The notes: generated by a model not told the origin, from the sequence alone. A stretch of 9,685 bases of DNA from Planctomycetota bacterium (GCA_024275615.1 JAJRYU010000174.1:1-9685), one strand, 5' to 3'; shown: positions 1 through 7,511, counted from the stretch's first letter. Numbers and translations are program-made.

Positions 1-386
1 CCTTCGACTTCTTCGTGGCCGGCATGCCCGATCAAGATGATTTCTGTGCCGTTCTTGACGTTCGAGAGAACCTCAATGTGTACTTTCGCAACTAATGGGC
101 AGGTGGCATCCAAGACTCTAAGCCCTCGATCTATAGCGTCCTGCCGAACGGCTGGAGAAACGCCGTGAGCGCTGAAGACCGTGACCGCTCCCGCAGGGAC
201 CTCATCCAACTCTTCGACAAAGACGGCTCCTTTGGGTTTGAGGCCATCAACGACGGTGCGATTGTGGACGATTTCTTTGCGCACGTAAACGGGAGCCCCG
301 TAGCGTTCAAGGGCCAGTTCGACAATGCGAATGGCACGCTCAACTCCGGCACAAAATCCGCGCGGTTCTGCTAAGTTGACTTTCAT
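1..386 (-). CDS. ispH: 4-hydroxy-3-methylbut-2-enyl diphosphate reductase (IspH/LytB), N-terminal part, cut by window edge
   Basis: Reading the minus strand from ATG at 386 gives 128 full codons with no stop before the window edge. The family enzyme is a cytoplasmic [4Fe-4S] protein that reductively dehydroxylates HMBPP to IPP and DMAPP, the last step of the MEP pathway. The residues fall at the same positions as in the E. coli protein: cluster ligands Cys12 (RGFCAGVERA) and Cys96 (DATCP), substrate-pocket His41 (IVHN), His74 (SAHG) and His124 (GH), and Glu126. The third cluster cysteine would lie beyond the edge. A GAGGTGG ribosome binding site stands about ten bases before the ATG, and the protein begins directly with the conserved first strand, so the start is secure. 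The gene is divergent from shc, so it supplies isoprene precursors next to the genes that consume them. The family identity is certain; only the C-terminal part is missing. Confidence 0.97.
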   Translation of the reverse strand, partial: MKVNLAEPRGFCAGVERAIRIVELALERYGAPVYVRKEIVHNRTVVDGLKPKGAVFVEELDEVPAGAVTVFSAHGVSPAVRQDAIDRGLRVLDATCPLVAKVHIEVLSNVKNGTEIILIGHAGHEEVE

Positions 387-755
387 GGATTTAGATCCAC
401 CTCGTCGGAAATACTAACATCTTCACAAGTCTTTGTGACGTAGTTAGTTAACAAATTTGCATCCTGAAAAGGACAAAGGCTGCACTTGGACAATACCGAA
501 CTCAACAAATAGCCTCCAATCCCGCCCATAACAAGGCGTCTTCCCGGGGCTTTTCTGTTGCCGTCTCCAGCATGGGATACCTTGCAAACCGACGTGCAAA
601 TGCTAAATCTCAGTGCTCGTAAGATTGCGTAAGTCGGTTGATAGACTGCGCTGCGAAAATCTATACATGAGATCGAGGAACGATGGCTGTCCCTCGAGTC
701 TTCGTTGCTTCGAGTTTGTAGTTGGTGTGGATGTCCTTATCGCAGGTTCAGGTAT
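387..755. other. Divergent intergenic region between ispH and shc
   Basis: About 370 bases separate the two divergent starts, and no convincing protein gene lies here. The left part carries the ispH ribosome binding site. The right part carries a possible shc promoter and a 12-codon open frame at 683-721. I found no RNA gene, repeat array or clear terminator hairpin. The region is long enough to hold promoters for both directions and an operator, but no operator could be recognised by eye. Confidence 0.6.
638..667 (+). promoter_or_regulatory. Possible sigma-70-type promoter for shc-hpnG
   Basis: TTGATA (638-643) and TATACA (662-667) are separated by 18 bases and resemble -35 and -10 elements. 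Transcription would start near 674 and leave a leader of roughly 80 bases before the preferred shc ATG at 756. This is a match by eye only. Such matches are common by chance, and the host's sigma factor preferences are unknown. Confidence 0.3.
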
Positions 756-2741
756 ATGGCCGATCTAGAAAATACTGAGAGCGTCGACGCTGAAGGGGTG
801 AGACTCCCGGAACTCGTGCTTTCCAGGGCTGTTAACGCGCTGCTTGAGCTTCAGAACCACGACGGACACTGGGTGGGCGAGCTTGAAGGAGATACAATAT
901 TATCTTCAGAGTATGTTCTCTGCCTCTATTTCATGGGTTGGGAGGAGCGCGACAAGGACGAAATCGCCCAATGCCTCAACTTTCTTAGGCGCCAGCAGAA
1001 CGAAAAGGGCGGATTCTCCCTATATCCGGGAGGGCCTTCGGACGTCAGCGCCTCAGTAAAGGCCTATTTTGTGCTCAAACTTTTTGGGGACGACCCAGAG
1101 GCCCCTCACATGACAATGGCCCGCAAGAGGATCTTGCGGCTTGGTGGGATCGATGCTTGTAATACTTTCACCAAAATTACTTTGGCTTTGTTTGGCCAAG
1201 TGGAGTGGCGGGAATGCCCTGCCGTTCCTCCAGAGCTGATTCTCTTTCCCAGGTGGTTCCCTTTCAACATCTATGAAATGTCGAGTTGGTCACGAACAAT
1301 CGTCATCCCTATTTCCATCATTTGGGCGAAGAAACCCTTACGCCAGGCGCCAGCCTACGCTTCGATTGATGAGCTACGCATTCCACTTGACTTGGCCCCG
1401 GACTACCAGAAACGCAAAGTCGAAGGGACTTCGAAGTCGTGGCAACTGTTCTTCTCTTCGATCGACAAAGCTGCAAAACTCGCGGAGAGTGTCACCGGCA
1501 AGCTCAAGGTTCGGCCACTTCGCAAACTGGCCATCAATCGGGCCATGGACTGGATAAAGGATCGTTTCGAGGACAGCGATGGCTTAGGGGGGATCTTTCC
1601 ACCCATTGCCAATTCCCTCGTGGCCTTTCGTGAACTAGGTGTCCCAGAAGACGATCCACATTTTCGGATGGCTGAGAGGTCTTTGAAGGGGCTTCGGGTC
1701 AAGGGTGATGACAATGAAATCCGTATCCAACCGTGTCACTCACCTGTTTGGGATACAGCGATCGCCGTGAATTCCCTGGTCCTGGCGGGCCACGACACGA
1801 AAGATTGTGTGAAGAACGCTTCAAGGTGGCTCTTGGCGCGGGAAGTGCGCAACCACGGCGACTGGTCACACAAAGTTCGCGATGTCGAACCAACAGGTTG
1901 GTATTTCGAATATGCCAACGAACACTATCCGGACGTGGATGACACCATCATGGTCATGATGGCTTTGAAGCGGGCTGAGATGCCGGAAGCGAAGCCAGCC
2001 CTAGCACGGGCTATGAAGTGGGTGCGGGCCATGCAGTCTCGGGACGGCGGCTGGGGGGCATTTGACCGCGACAACAATCGCCAGCTTCTGACCAACGTGC
2101 CTTTCGCCGATCACAATGCCATGCTTGATCCGCCGACGTCCGACATTACCGCCCGGACGTTGGAGATGATGGGTTTGTTTGGCATTGGTTTGGATGACCC
2201 TCAAGTCCCTGCCGCCATCGCATTCATTCGTGCCGACCAGGAGCCCGAGGGTTGCTGGTATGGGCGATGGGGTGTCAACTACATCTATGGAACATGGCAA
2301 GTGTTGCGCGGTCTCTATGAGATCGGCTGCAACATGAATGAGGCATGGATTCAACGTGGCGCCGATTGGCTTGAGTCCATTCAAAACCCAGATGGCGGTT
2401 TTGGCGAGAGCATCGCTTCCTACGACGATCCTAGCTTGAAGGGGGTTGGGCCGAGCACGCCAAGCCAAACCGCTTGGGTCCTTATGGGCCTTGCTGCAAC
2501 GGGAAGAGAAAATGGCACAGCGGCTCATCGTGCCGTCGACTATTTGTGCGAGACTCAACTCGCCGACGGCACATGGGAAGAGGAGTTTTGGACGGGTACA
2601 GGTTTCCCCAAGGTCTTCTATTTGCGGTACTATCTCTATCGCCTCTACTTTCCCATCGCGGCGTTGGCTATGTGGCGAGATGCAATCACGGGGGATTCAA
2701 ATGATCGTGAATCCGAAAAGCGCAGGGAAGCGACAATCTAA
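756..2741 (+). CDS. shc: Squalene-hopene cyclase
   Basis: This 661-residue class II triterpene cyclase matches the usual bacterial Shc length. The family enzyme is a monotopic membrane protein that protonates squalene and folds it into hopene and hopanol. The acid motif DVDD is at residues 393-396, the counterpart of the catalytic DxDD of the Alicyclobacillus enzyme. QW-type repeats occur throughout, for example QNHDGHW near the N-terminus, QSRDGGWGAF, QNPDGGFG and the C-terminal QLADGTWEE. Other family signatures are SPVWDTA, GVNYIYGTWQ, GPSTPSQTAWVLMGL and TGTGFPKVFYL. The hydrophobic WFPFNIYEMSSW stretch fits the membrane-dipping, substrate-channel region. An in-frame TTG at 705 would add 17 residues with a Cys/Arg-rich sequence unlike the family. 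ATG 756 gives a normal N-terminus, although its ribosome binding site (AGGT at 744-747) is modest. hpnG follows after 14 bases, so the two are probably co-transcribed. No defect is visible. Confidence 0.98.
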   Translation: MADLENTESVDAEGVRLPELVLSRAVNALLELQNHDGHWVGELEGDTILSSEYVLCLYFMGWEERDKDEIAQCLNFLRRQQNEKGGFSLYPGGPSDVSASVKAYFVLKLFGDDPEAPHMTMARKRILRLGGIDACNTFTKITLALFGQVEWRECPAVPPELILFPRWFPFNIYEMSSWSRTIVIPISIIWAKKPLRQAPAYASIDELRIPLDLAPDYQKRKVEGTSKSWQLFFSSIDKAAKLAESVTGKLKVRPLRKLAINRAMDWIKDRFEDSDGLGGIFPPIANSLVAFRELGVPEDDPHFRMAERSLKGLRVKGDDNEIRIQPCHSPVWDTAIAVNSLVLAGHDTKDCVKNASRWLLAREVRNHGDWSHKVRDVEPTGWYFEYANEHYPDVDDTIMVMMALKRAEMPEAKPALARAMKWVRAMQSRDGGWGAFDRDNNRQLLTNVPFADHNAMLDPPTSDITARTLEMMGLFGIGLDDPQVPAAIAFIRADQEPEGCWYGRWGVNYIYGTWQVLRGLYEIGCNMNEAWIQRGADWLESIQNPDGGFGESIASYDDPSLKGVGPSTPSQTAWVLMGLAATGRENGTAAHRAVDYLCETQLADGTWEEEFWTGTGFPKVFYLRYYLYRLYFPIAALAMWRDAITGDSNDRESEKRREATI

Positions 2742-2745
2742 GGAG
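2740..2745 (+). promoter_or_regulatory. Ribosome binding site deciding the hpnG start
   Basis: AAGGAG overlaps the shc stop codon (TAA, 2739-2741) and lies ten bases before GTG 2756. A TGA immediately precedes that GTG in frame, so it is the most upstream start possible. The next in-frame ATG, at 2807, has no comparable site. This favours the GTG start and suggests coupling of hpnG translation to shc. Confidence 0.55.
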
Positions 2746-2755
2746 CCGCTCTTGA

Positions 2756-3520
2756 GTGCCAAGTCACTCCTGGGTGGGCCCCAAGTCTCACGATCCGACA
2801 CCAGCCATGGTTGAAAATTCTTCCTCAAGACGCCCTCTCATTCTATTTGCCATGAAAGAGGAAATGGCGTCTCTGCGGCTCTCTTGCTCAGAAGTAGGCT
2901 GGAATCTGAGCCGAGACGGGCATCGGTCTGTCCTAAATCTCGGCTGTATTTCCTACGATGTCGTGGTGACTGGGCCCGGCCGAATGAATATCTGCGACGC
3001 GCTTTCAGGTCTTCATCCCGCTGCCATTATCAATCCTGGTTTCGCCGGTTCGATCAATCCCAGTTTCCAGCTTGGCGATGTTGCTCGCATCGATGGCGTG
3101 CGTTGCGGCTCGCAGAGTCAGACCATAGATATGAGTTATTTGCCCACACCGACCCTGAGGGATGCCAGAATTGTGACAGTCCCTGAACCACTGGGTGCCA
3201 AAGACAAGCGAAAGATGCACGAGGACGGTGCTGGCGATTTGATCGACATGGAGACCTATCATGTTTTGCAGTTTTGCCAGGACCGAGGGATTCCCTATTT
3301 CGGACTTCGTGCGGTGAGCGATGACCTGACTGACGAATTACCGCGCGTCCTCAAAGACAGTTTTGATGGCAGACGTTTCAGGTTGCTGCCGATTGTGATG
3401 AAAGGGATCCTTAGCCGTTCGACGCGGCAGGAGTTATTGAAGCTGAGGCGCCATTCTCAATTGGCCGCTAGGAAACTCGCGCTGGCTCTGATCGGCTCTT
3501 TGAAGCCATCGAATCATTGA
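2756..3520 (+). CDS. hpnG: Hopanoid-associated nucleoside phosphorylase (HpnG-like)
   Basis: This 254-residue protein (237 if it starts at ATG 2807) belongs to the purine nucleoside phosphorylase/MTA-SAH nucleosidase fold. In the hopanoid pathway HpnG cleaves adenine from adenosylhopane to give phosphoribosylhopane or ribosylhopane, the precursor of bacteriohopanetetrol-type side chains. Visible family marks are LILFAMKEEM near the N-terminus, a glycine turn GPGRMNICDAL, INPGFAGSI followed by QLGDVARIDG, the ribose-binding Met165-Glu166 in DLIDMET, and RAVSDD with the probable catalytic acid Asp189 or Asp190. The last two motifs align with MEA and RAISD of E. coli MTA/SAH nucleosidase. HpnG rather than a general nucleosidase is inferred from its place directly behind shc; the sequence alone would also allow a salvage enzyme. 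Its last 53 bases overlap the convergent methyltransferase gene. Confidence 0.87.
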   Translation: MPSHSWVGPKSHDPTPAMVENSSSRRPLILFAMKEEMASLRLSCSEVGWNLSRDGHRSVLNLGCISYDVVVTGPGRMNICDALSGLHPAAIINPGFAGSINPSFQLGDVARIDGVRCGSQSQTIDMSYLPTPTLRDARIVTVPEPLGAKDKRKMHEDGAGDLIDMETYHVLQFCQDRGIPYFGLRAVSDDLTDELPRVLKDSFDGRRFRLLPIVMKGILSRSTRQELLKLRRHSQLAARKLALALIGSLKPSNH

Positions 3521-4175
3521 CACGGCACAAGACCGCCACGATGGGCGATACCAAGCGTTGCTTGTGCTGAATGTGAATAGGCGTCAAACCTGCAGCCTTC
3601 ACGTCGTTTTCGATATCTCCCATCGAGGCGAAGAATCGCGTCTGGTTTTCGCGGCGAAAACTGTTCCGCAGACTCTTGTAGTTGCCGGTGCGCCAAGTTG
3701 AAAACGCCACGTAACCTCGGGAAACACGAGAGAAACTGCTGAGGATCTCTTGGCGGTCTTTGGCTTGCGGGAAGTGATGGAGGAGGCGACTGCAAAATAC
3801 TAGGTCAAAGGAATTATCTGGGAAAGGGAGATCTTGCGCCATGGCGACTTCACAGGAGTCGGGAGCGAATCCCTGTTGCACTTTTTGCCCTCGGCCCATC
3901 ATTTCTGCTGAAGAATCTACGGCAACAAGAGTGCTCGTCATGTTTCGCAAGAAAGGCCAAAAACGCCCCGCTCCAGCCGGGCAATCGAGGATAGAGGATG
4001 ACTTTGGCAGGCGGCTAAGGAGTTTCGTCCACATGGCGATTTCCCGTCGATTGCGAAAGCGGAGTGTTGCTGAACTCTCATGTTTCGAACCGTAATAATC
4101 AGCGAAGTCTTCCGACTGATACGCGCGTTCGAATCCTTCGTTCTGATTGGCTTCCATGATGCTCCATTTCCACAT
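3468..4175 (-). CDS. Class I SAM-dependent methyltransferase in the squalene operon
   Basis: This 235-residue soluble protein has a Rossmann-type methyltransferase core. Motif I is ILDCPAGAGRF (Asp64, Gly68, Gly70), a proline-containing variant of the usual DxGxGxG. The acidic end of strand 2, expected to hold the SAM ribose, is AVDSS (Asp87). Motif II/III is DLPFPDNSFDLVFCSRLLHHF (residues 115-135), similar to UbiE-like enzymes. The N-terminal FADYYGSKHESS fits a lid region. The substrate is not recognisable. It is not a radical SAM hopanoid methylase (no CxxxCxxC) and lacks clear sterol-methyltransferase signatures. It starts 49 bases after hpnE ends and on the same strand, so it is probably the last gene of the hpnCDE transcript, which makes a lipid, quinone or terpenoid substrate plausible but unproven. 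ATG 4157 (Met7), with GGAG four bases upstream, is an alternative start. Confidence 0.85.
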   Translation of the reverse strand: MWKWSIMEANQNEGFERAYQSEDFADYYGSKHESSATLRFRNRREIAMWTKLLSRLPKSSSILDCPAGAGRFWPFLRNMTSTLVAVDSSAEMMGRGQKVQQGFAPDSCEVAMAQDLPFPDNSFDLVFCSRLLHHFPQAKDRQEILSSFSRVSRGYVAFSTWRTGNYKSLRNSFRRENQTRFFASMGDIENDVKAAGLTPIHIQHKQRLVSPIVAVLCRVNDSMASKSRSEPARVS

Positions 4176-4224
4176 TACGATAACCGTTTGCCTCAGGATT
4201 CAACAGCGGCCTTTTAGCCATGTC

Positions 4225-5670
4225 TCAACAGGGGTCGTGCACAACGACTAAAGGGGTTGGAATGCGGGGCATCATCATCCGAGCAAGAAGACTCCTAGGC
4301 AAATCTGGTGTGAGTGTTTGAGATGAGGAGATACCCAAGACCAGGGCCGCTGCTCTGCGCCCGGAACGCGCGGCACCTTCCAAGGTCCCGGGCCACCCTG
4401 TTTGCACCCAATCTCCTGCCAGGAAGCATCCTCTTACCGGACTTGTTTGTGGAGGGCGATTCGAATCAGTCCGTGGATCAAGGGAAAGTGTGGCGCGATT
4501 CTCTCGCACGACCAAACCGTGTATTAGTTTTGCTTCGGCATAGGCCGGGATCGCGGAACGCAGTTCTTTCAGGGCTTGGTCAATAATCTCTTGTTGACTG
4601 CGTCCATGCAAATGGTGAGCTGCCGAGATGACACCTTGAATCCTCTCTTTCGCGCCCAAGAGTTGGGCCTTCTTTCCTGGTTTGTTCTTCTTGAAGACCC
4701 ATTCCAATTCTGTGTCCAGAAAAGCGGCGTGGTCAAGGTCCAGGCACGCGCGGTCAAACCAAAAGTGAAGGCCAGCAATGGGGGCATGGCGGAAGCCACT
4801 CAAGAAGTCCTTTGATAAAATCTCTTGCCCTTCTCCACATTCGATTTTCACAAGAGCTTCCGGAGGCAGAGCGAAAATGCAACGGCTGGTCTCGATCGTG
4901 CTGCCATCCTGAAGGCGCAGGGCCGTGAGTCTCTCGTCCTTTTGGATGATGGAGGAAACCTTGGAGTGAGTTCGTACACAAGAGCCAGCCTGGAGGATGT
5001 GCGCGTGGGCAGGCTTTGCGAAGAGTCTCTCCAAGCTTACTTGTGCCACTCCCAAGCGTGCCGCAAATCGATGCGGCATGAAACCTTCCAAGAAGACCTG
5101 AAGTGAGGGAGTAGTCGCTGCTACGTCGAGACCCTCGTTGACGGCACCAACGATGATAGGATGCCAGAATCGAGCGATCGTACCAGCTGACTGCCCATAT
5201 TTTTTGAGCCAAGTGAGAATCGGGTCTTGCGCCCACACGTCGAGTTTCTTCTTGGATGCCATCATGAGCACGACAAAAGCGCGAATGACCTCAAGGCGTT
5301 CTGAAAACCGAAGGGCTCCAAAACTCAAGAGTGCAGGTGCGAAATGGAGCGGCGCAGGTAAGAAAGAAGGTCTGAAATCGTGTCGTCTTCCACCTGGTTC
5401 AATGTATGTAAATGAGTCACTCCAATCCATGAGATGGTCGACACCCAGTCGACCAAGAAGATCAATGACGTTGGTGCAACAGCCCAACAGCACGTGTTGG
5501 CCATTGTCTATTTCATCACCGGTGATACGGTCAACGAAGGAGGACGCTCGGCCGCCCAAAGTGGACTTCTTCTCCAGCAGGAGCACGGACTCCCCACGTT
5601 CGATCAGAGTTAAGGCCGCCGCAATCCCGGCCATGCCACCGCCAACGACAACGACGGGGTTTTCAGCCAC
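4225..5670 (-). CDS. hpnE: Hydroxysqualene dehydroxylase / squalene-associated FAD-dependent desaturase
   Basis: HpnE is a flavoprotein that, in the characterised three-enzyme route, reductively removes the hydroxyl of hydroxysqualene to give squalene. This 481-residue protein opens with a dinucleotide-binding fold: VVVVGGGMAGIAAALTLIERG (residues 6-26) followed by LLLEKKSTLGGRASSF. It ends with the amine-oxidase/phytoene-desaturase FAD signature CFLAGDWVQTGWPGTLEGAARSG (about 415-437), where the GDW and GTLEGA pieces are typical of the family. The start is GTG 5670, which overlaps the end of hpnD by 8 bases, so the two are translationally coupled; no strong ribosome binding site stands before it. 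The reading frame is intact. The 40-odd residues after the FAD signature form a short tail I do not recognise. Phytoene-desaturase-like enzymes look similar, but HpnC and HpnD alongside settle the assignment. Confidence 0.95.
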   Translation of the reverse strand: MAENPVVVVGGGMAGIAAALTLIERGESVLLLEKKSTLGGRASSFVDRITGDEIDNGQHVLLGCCTNVIDLLGRLGVDHLMDWSDSFTYIEPGGRRHDFRPSFLPAPLHFAPALLSFGALRFSERLEVIRAFVVLMMASKKKLDVWAQDPILTWLKKYGQSAGTIARFWHPIIVGAVNEGLDVAATTPSLQVFLEGFMPHRFAARLGVAQVSLERLFAKPAHAHILQAGSCVRTHSKVSSIIQKDERLTALRLQDGSTIETSRCIFALPPEALVKIECGEGQEILSKDFLSGFRHAPIAGLHFWFDRACLDLDHAAFLDTELEWVFKKNKPGKKAQLLGAKERIQGVISAAHHLHGRSQQEIIDQALKELRSAIPAYAEAKLIHGLVVRENRATLSLDPRTDSNRPPQTSPVRGCFLAGDWVQTGWPGTLEGAARSGRRAAALVLGISSSQTLTPDLPRSLLARMMMPRIPTPLVVVHDPC

Positions 5671-6547
5671 GGAATCGGTCCAAGAATGCCCGGGCGGCGA
5701 TACCTAATTTGGCACCAAGAGGGACCCGTGCTCGTTTGCTCCAAATGTCATAATTCGCCGACTCAATCCGTGTGAGGATGCCATGATAAATACCTCGCAT
5801 CGTTTGCAGGCAAGGGCGGGCGTCTTTTTCGATCATGTCGAGCAGAGCTTCTGATTGACTGTAGTATTCTTCAGCGCGTGCACACTGGAATTGCATGAAC
5901 TCAAGGAAGCGGCCGTCGTAGATTTGAGAGGCGAGATCGGATTCTGAAATCCCAAACTGGGCCAGCTCGTCTTGGGGTAAGTAGATGCGGTCCCTTCCCA
6001 GATCTTCCTTGATGTCACGCAAGATGTTGGTGAGCTGAAATCCCTGGCCGCAATCAATGGCCAAAGACTCGGCCCGTTGCCAATTCTCTTGCGACGGTTC
6101 CTTCAAGCAGAAGATACGAAGACTGACTAAACCGACGATGCTAGCGACCTTGTAGCAGTAGTCAAACAAGGCTGGGAAGTCGTCGAAACGGGTGACCGTC
6201 AAGTCCTGCACCGTGCCGTCGATCAATTCATGGAGGTATTGTGCAGGGATGGCAAATTCCGCCAAGACATCCATCAGCGCTGGCATGATGGGGTGAGCTG
6301 TCGTATCTCCAGCAAGGGCTGTGTCGAGATTAGCTCGCCATGATTCAAGCGATTGTTGGCGATCTTCTATGGTCTCATCATCCGAGAGGTCGTCGGAGAC
6401 TCGCATGAAAGCGTAAATGACTTCGAATGCTCTCGCTTTTCGCCGTGGGAGGGTTTTGAAGGCGTAGTAAAAACTCGTTGCTGACCGCCGTGTGATCTCG
6501 CGGCAATACTTGGCAGAGGTTTCAATTCCGTTAGCCAGCGCCGCCAT
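5663..6547 (-). CDS. hpnD: Presqualene diphosphate synthase
   Basis: HpnD condenses two farnesyl diphosphates head to head into presqualene diphosphate. This 294-residue all-helical prenyl synthase of the squalene/phytoene synthase family carries both metal-diphosphate motifs: SDDLSDDE with Asp52, Asp53 and Asp56, and QLTNILRDIKEDLGRDRIYLP with Gln171, Asn174, Asp178 and Asp182. RSATSFYYAF near the N-terminus (residues 21-30) is typical of the family. Its ATG overlaps the hpnC stop by one base (TAATG), with GGAGG about a dozen bases upstream inside hpnC. HpnD is told from HpnC by its closer resemblance to phytoene synthases, by length and by the conserved hpnC-hpnD-hpnE order. With hpnC and hpnE it replaces the single eukaryote-type squalene synthase. 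No defects are visible. Confidence 0.95.
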   Translation of the reverse strand: MAALANGIETSAKYCREITRRSATSFYYAFKTLPRRKARAFEVIYAFMRVSDDLSDDETIEDRQQSLESWRANLDTALAGDTTAHPIMPALMDVLAEFAIPAQYLHELIDGTVQDLTVTRFDDFPALFDYCYKVASIVGLVSLRIFCLKEPSQENWQRAESLAIDCGQGFQLTNILRDIKEDLGRDRIYLPQDELAQFGISESDLASQIYDGRFLEFMQFQCARAEEYYSQSEALLDMIEKDARPCLQTMRGIYHGILTRIESANYDIWSKRARVPLGAKLGIAARAFLDRFRG

Positions 6548-7506
6548 TAGTTTCTTTTGCCTCCACTCAATAGTCCGCGAAAGAGAGCTCCGGCCAAGAG
6601 TCTGAACTTGGCACTCTTGCCCACTTTGGGGCGACGCCTCAGCACATCATAGTCGCAAGCCGCAATAGCTTTTAGAATGGCGATTCCACCTTGAGAGAAA
6701 AGGTCGATGTCAAAGCGTGCTCGGCCGCTTACCATGTTTCTAAGTGGCAGACCCTCATTGAAAAGGGCAAATGTCCGCTCGACTTGGAATTTGATGAGCT
6801 CTCTTACTTCGTCGTTGGCGGTGGGCATAGCCAAGTCTTCTTCGTTGACATGGAAACGTCGCATGTCTTCAAGCGGCAGATAGATCCGTCCCCGTACCAA
6901 GTCGTTTTCGACGTCCTGCCAGAAGTTGGCAAGCTGGAGAGCGGTGCAAGTCTTGTCGGAGAGGGCGCGGCGTTCTTCATCCGTGTAACCCAGGAGTGCC
7001 AAGACGATACGGCCAACAGGGTCAGCGCTCTTGGTGCAATACTCCAAGACGTCTTCATAGGACTCATAACGAAACACTCGTTGGTCCTGTTCGAAGGCGT
7101 CCAGGAGATGGTGAAAGGGCTCGGCATCGAGTCCGCAGACATCTGCGGTTTTTTTGAGGGCGACAAAAACCGGGTGCGACGCAGTTCCGGCGAAGCACTC
7201 GCGCAATTCTCCGCGCCACCAAGTGAGCAAAGCTAAGGACTGTTCGGTGTCGCCGGTTTCGTCGGCCAAGTCGTCGGACCAACGGCAATAGGCGTAGACG
7301 TTGTAGGCGTGTTCCCGGGCGTCCTTCGGGAAGAGCCAGGTGCCAACGTGGAAGTTCTCGTAGTGGTTTTCAGCCAAGTGCTGGCAGTAGCCGTGGGCTT
7401 GTTCGTAAGTGAGGTCGCCAAACTCCGAGCCCGACAGTCCAAAGGAGCTTAGGGACTCGCTCAAGCAGGAAGGCAGGTCAGGATGTCTTACGGATCTCGT
7501 ATTCAT
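6547..7506 (-). CDS. hpnC: Hydroxysqualene synthase
   Basis: HpnC is the second enzyme of the bacterial squalene route; it turns presqualene diphosphate into hydroxysqualene. From ATG 7506 the protein has 319 residues. It has the squalene/phytoene synthase helical fold with paired aspartate-rich motifs: CRWSDDLADE (Asp78, Asp79, Asp82) and QLANFWQDVENDLVRGRIYLP (Gln191, Asn194, Asp198, Asp202). ENHYENFHVGTWLFP (47-60) is a sequence I associate with HpnC. The frame can be extended to GTG 7539 or ATG 7530, but only ATG 7506 has a good ribosome binding site, GAGG five bases upstream. The gene is one-base coupled to hpnD, making hpnC-hpnD-hpnE a tight operon. An unrecognised gene lies 131 bases upstream on the same strand and might share its transcript. 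Confidence 0.95.
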   Translation of the reverse strand: MNTRSVRHPDLPSCLSESLSSFGLSGSEFGDLTYEQAHGYCQHLAENHYENFHVGTWLFPKDAREHAYNVYAYCRWSDDLADETGDTEQSLALLTWWRGELRECFAGTASHPVFVALKKTADVCGLDAEPFHHLLDAFEQDQRVFRYESYEDVLEYCTKSADPVGRIVLALLGYTDEERRALSDKTCTALQLANFWQDVENDLVRGRIYLPLEDMRRFHVNEEDLAMPTANDEVRELIKFQVERTFALFNEGLPLRNMVSGRARFDIDLFSQGGIAILKAIAACDYDVLRRRPKVGKSAKFRLLAGALFRGLLSGGKRN

Positions 7507-7511
7507 GGGAA

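Noticed and set aside
705..755. A 17-residue N-terminal extension of Shc from a TTG codon.
   Set aside because: The added sequence is Cys/Arg-rich and unlike Shc N-termini. ATG 756 gives a normal family start.
667..768. A 33-codon open frame running into the shc start region.
   Set aside because: It has no convincing ribosome binding site or protein character and ends just inside shc in another frame.
2001..2558. A 185-codon minus-strand open frame inside shc.
   Set aside because: It lies wholly opposite conserved Shc sequence including QW repeats and has no recognisable domain.
5138..5707. A 189-codon plus-strand open frame across the hpnE/hpnD junction.
   Set aside because: It is the reverse of the HpnE FAD-binding N-terminus; its Ser/Arg-rich sequence shows no domain.
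6691..7236. A 181-codon plus-strand open frame opposite hpnC.
   Set aside because: It lies opposite HpnC's conserved second aspartate-rich motif and is a shadow of that gene.
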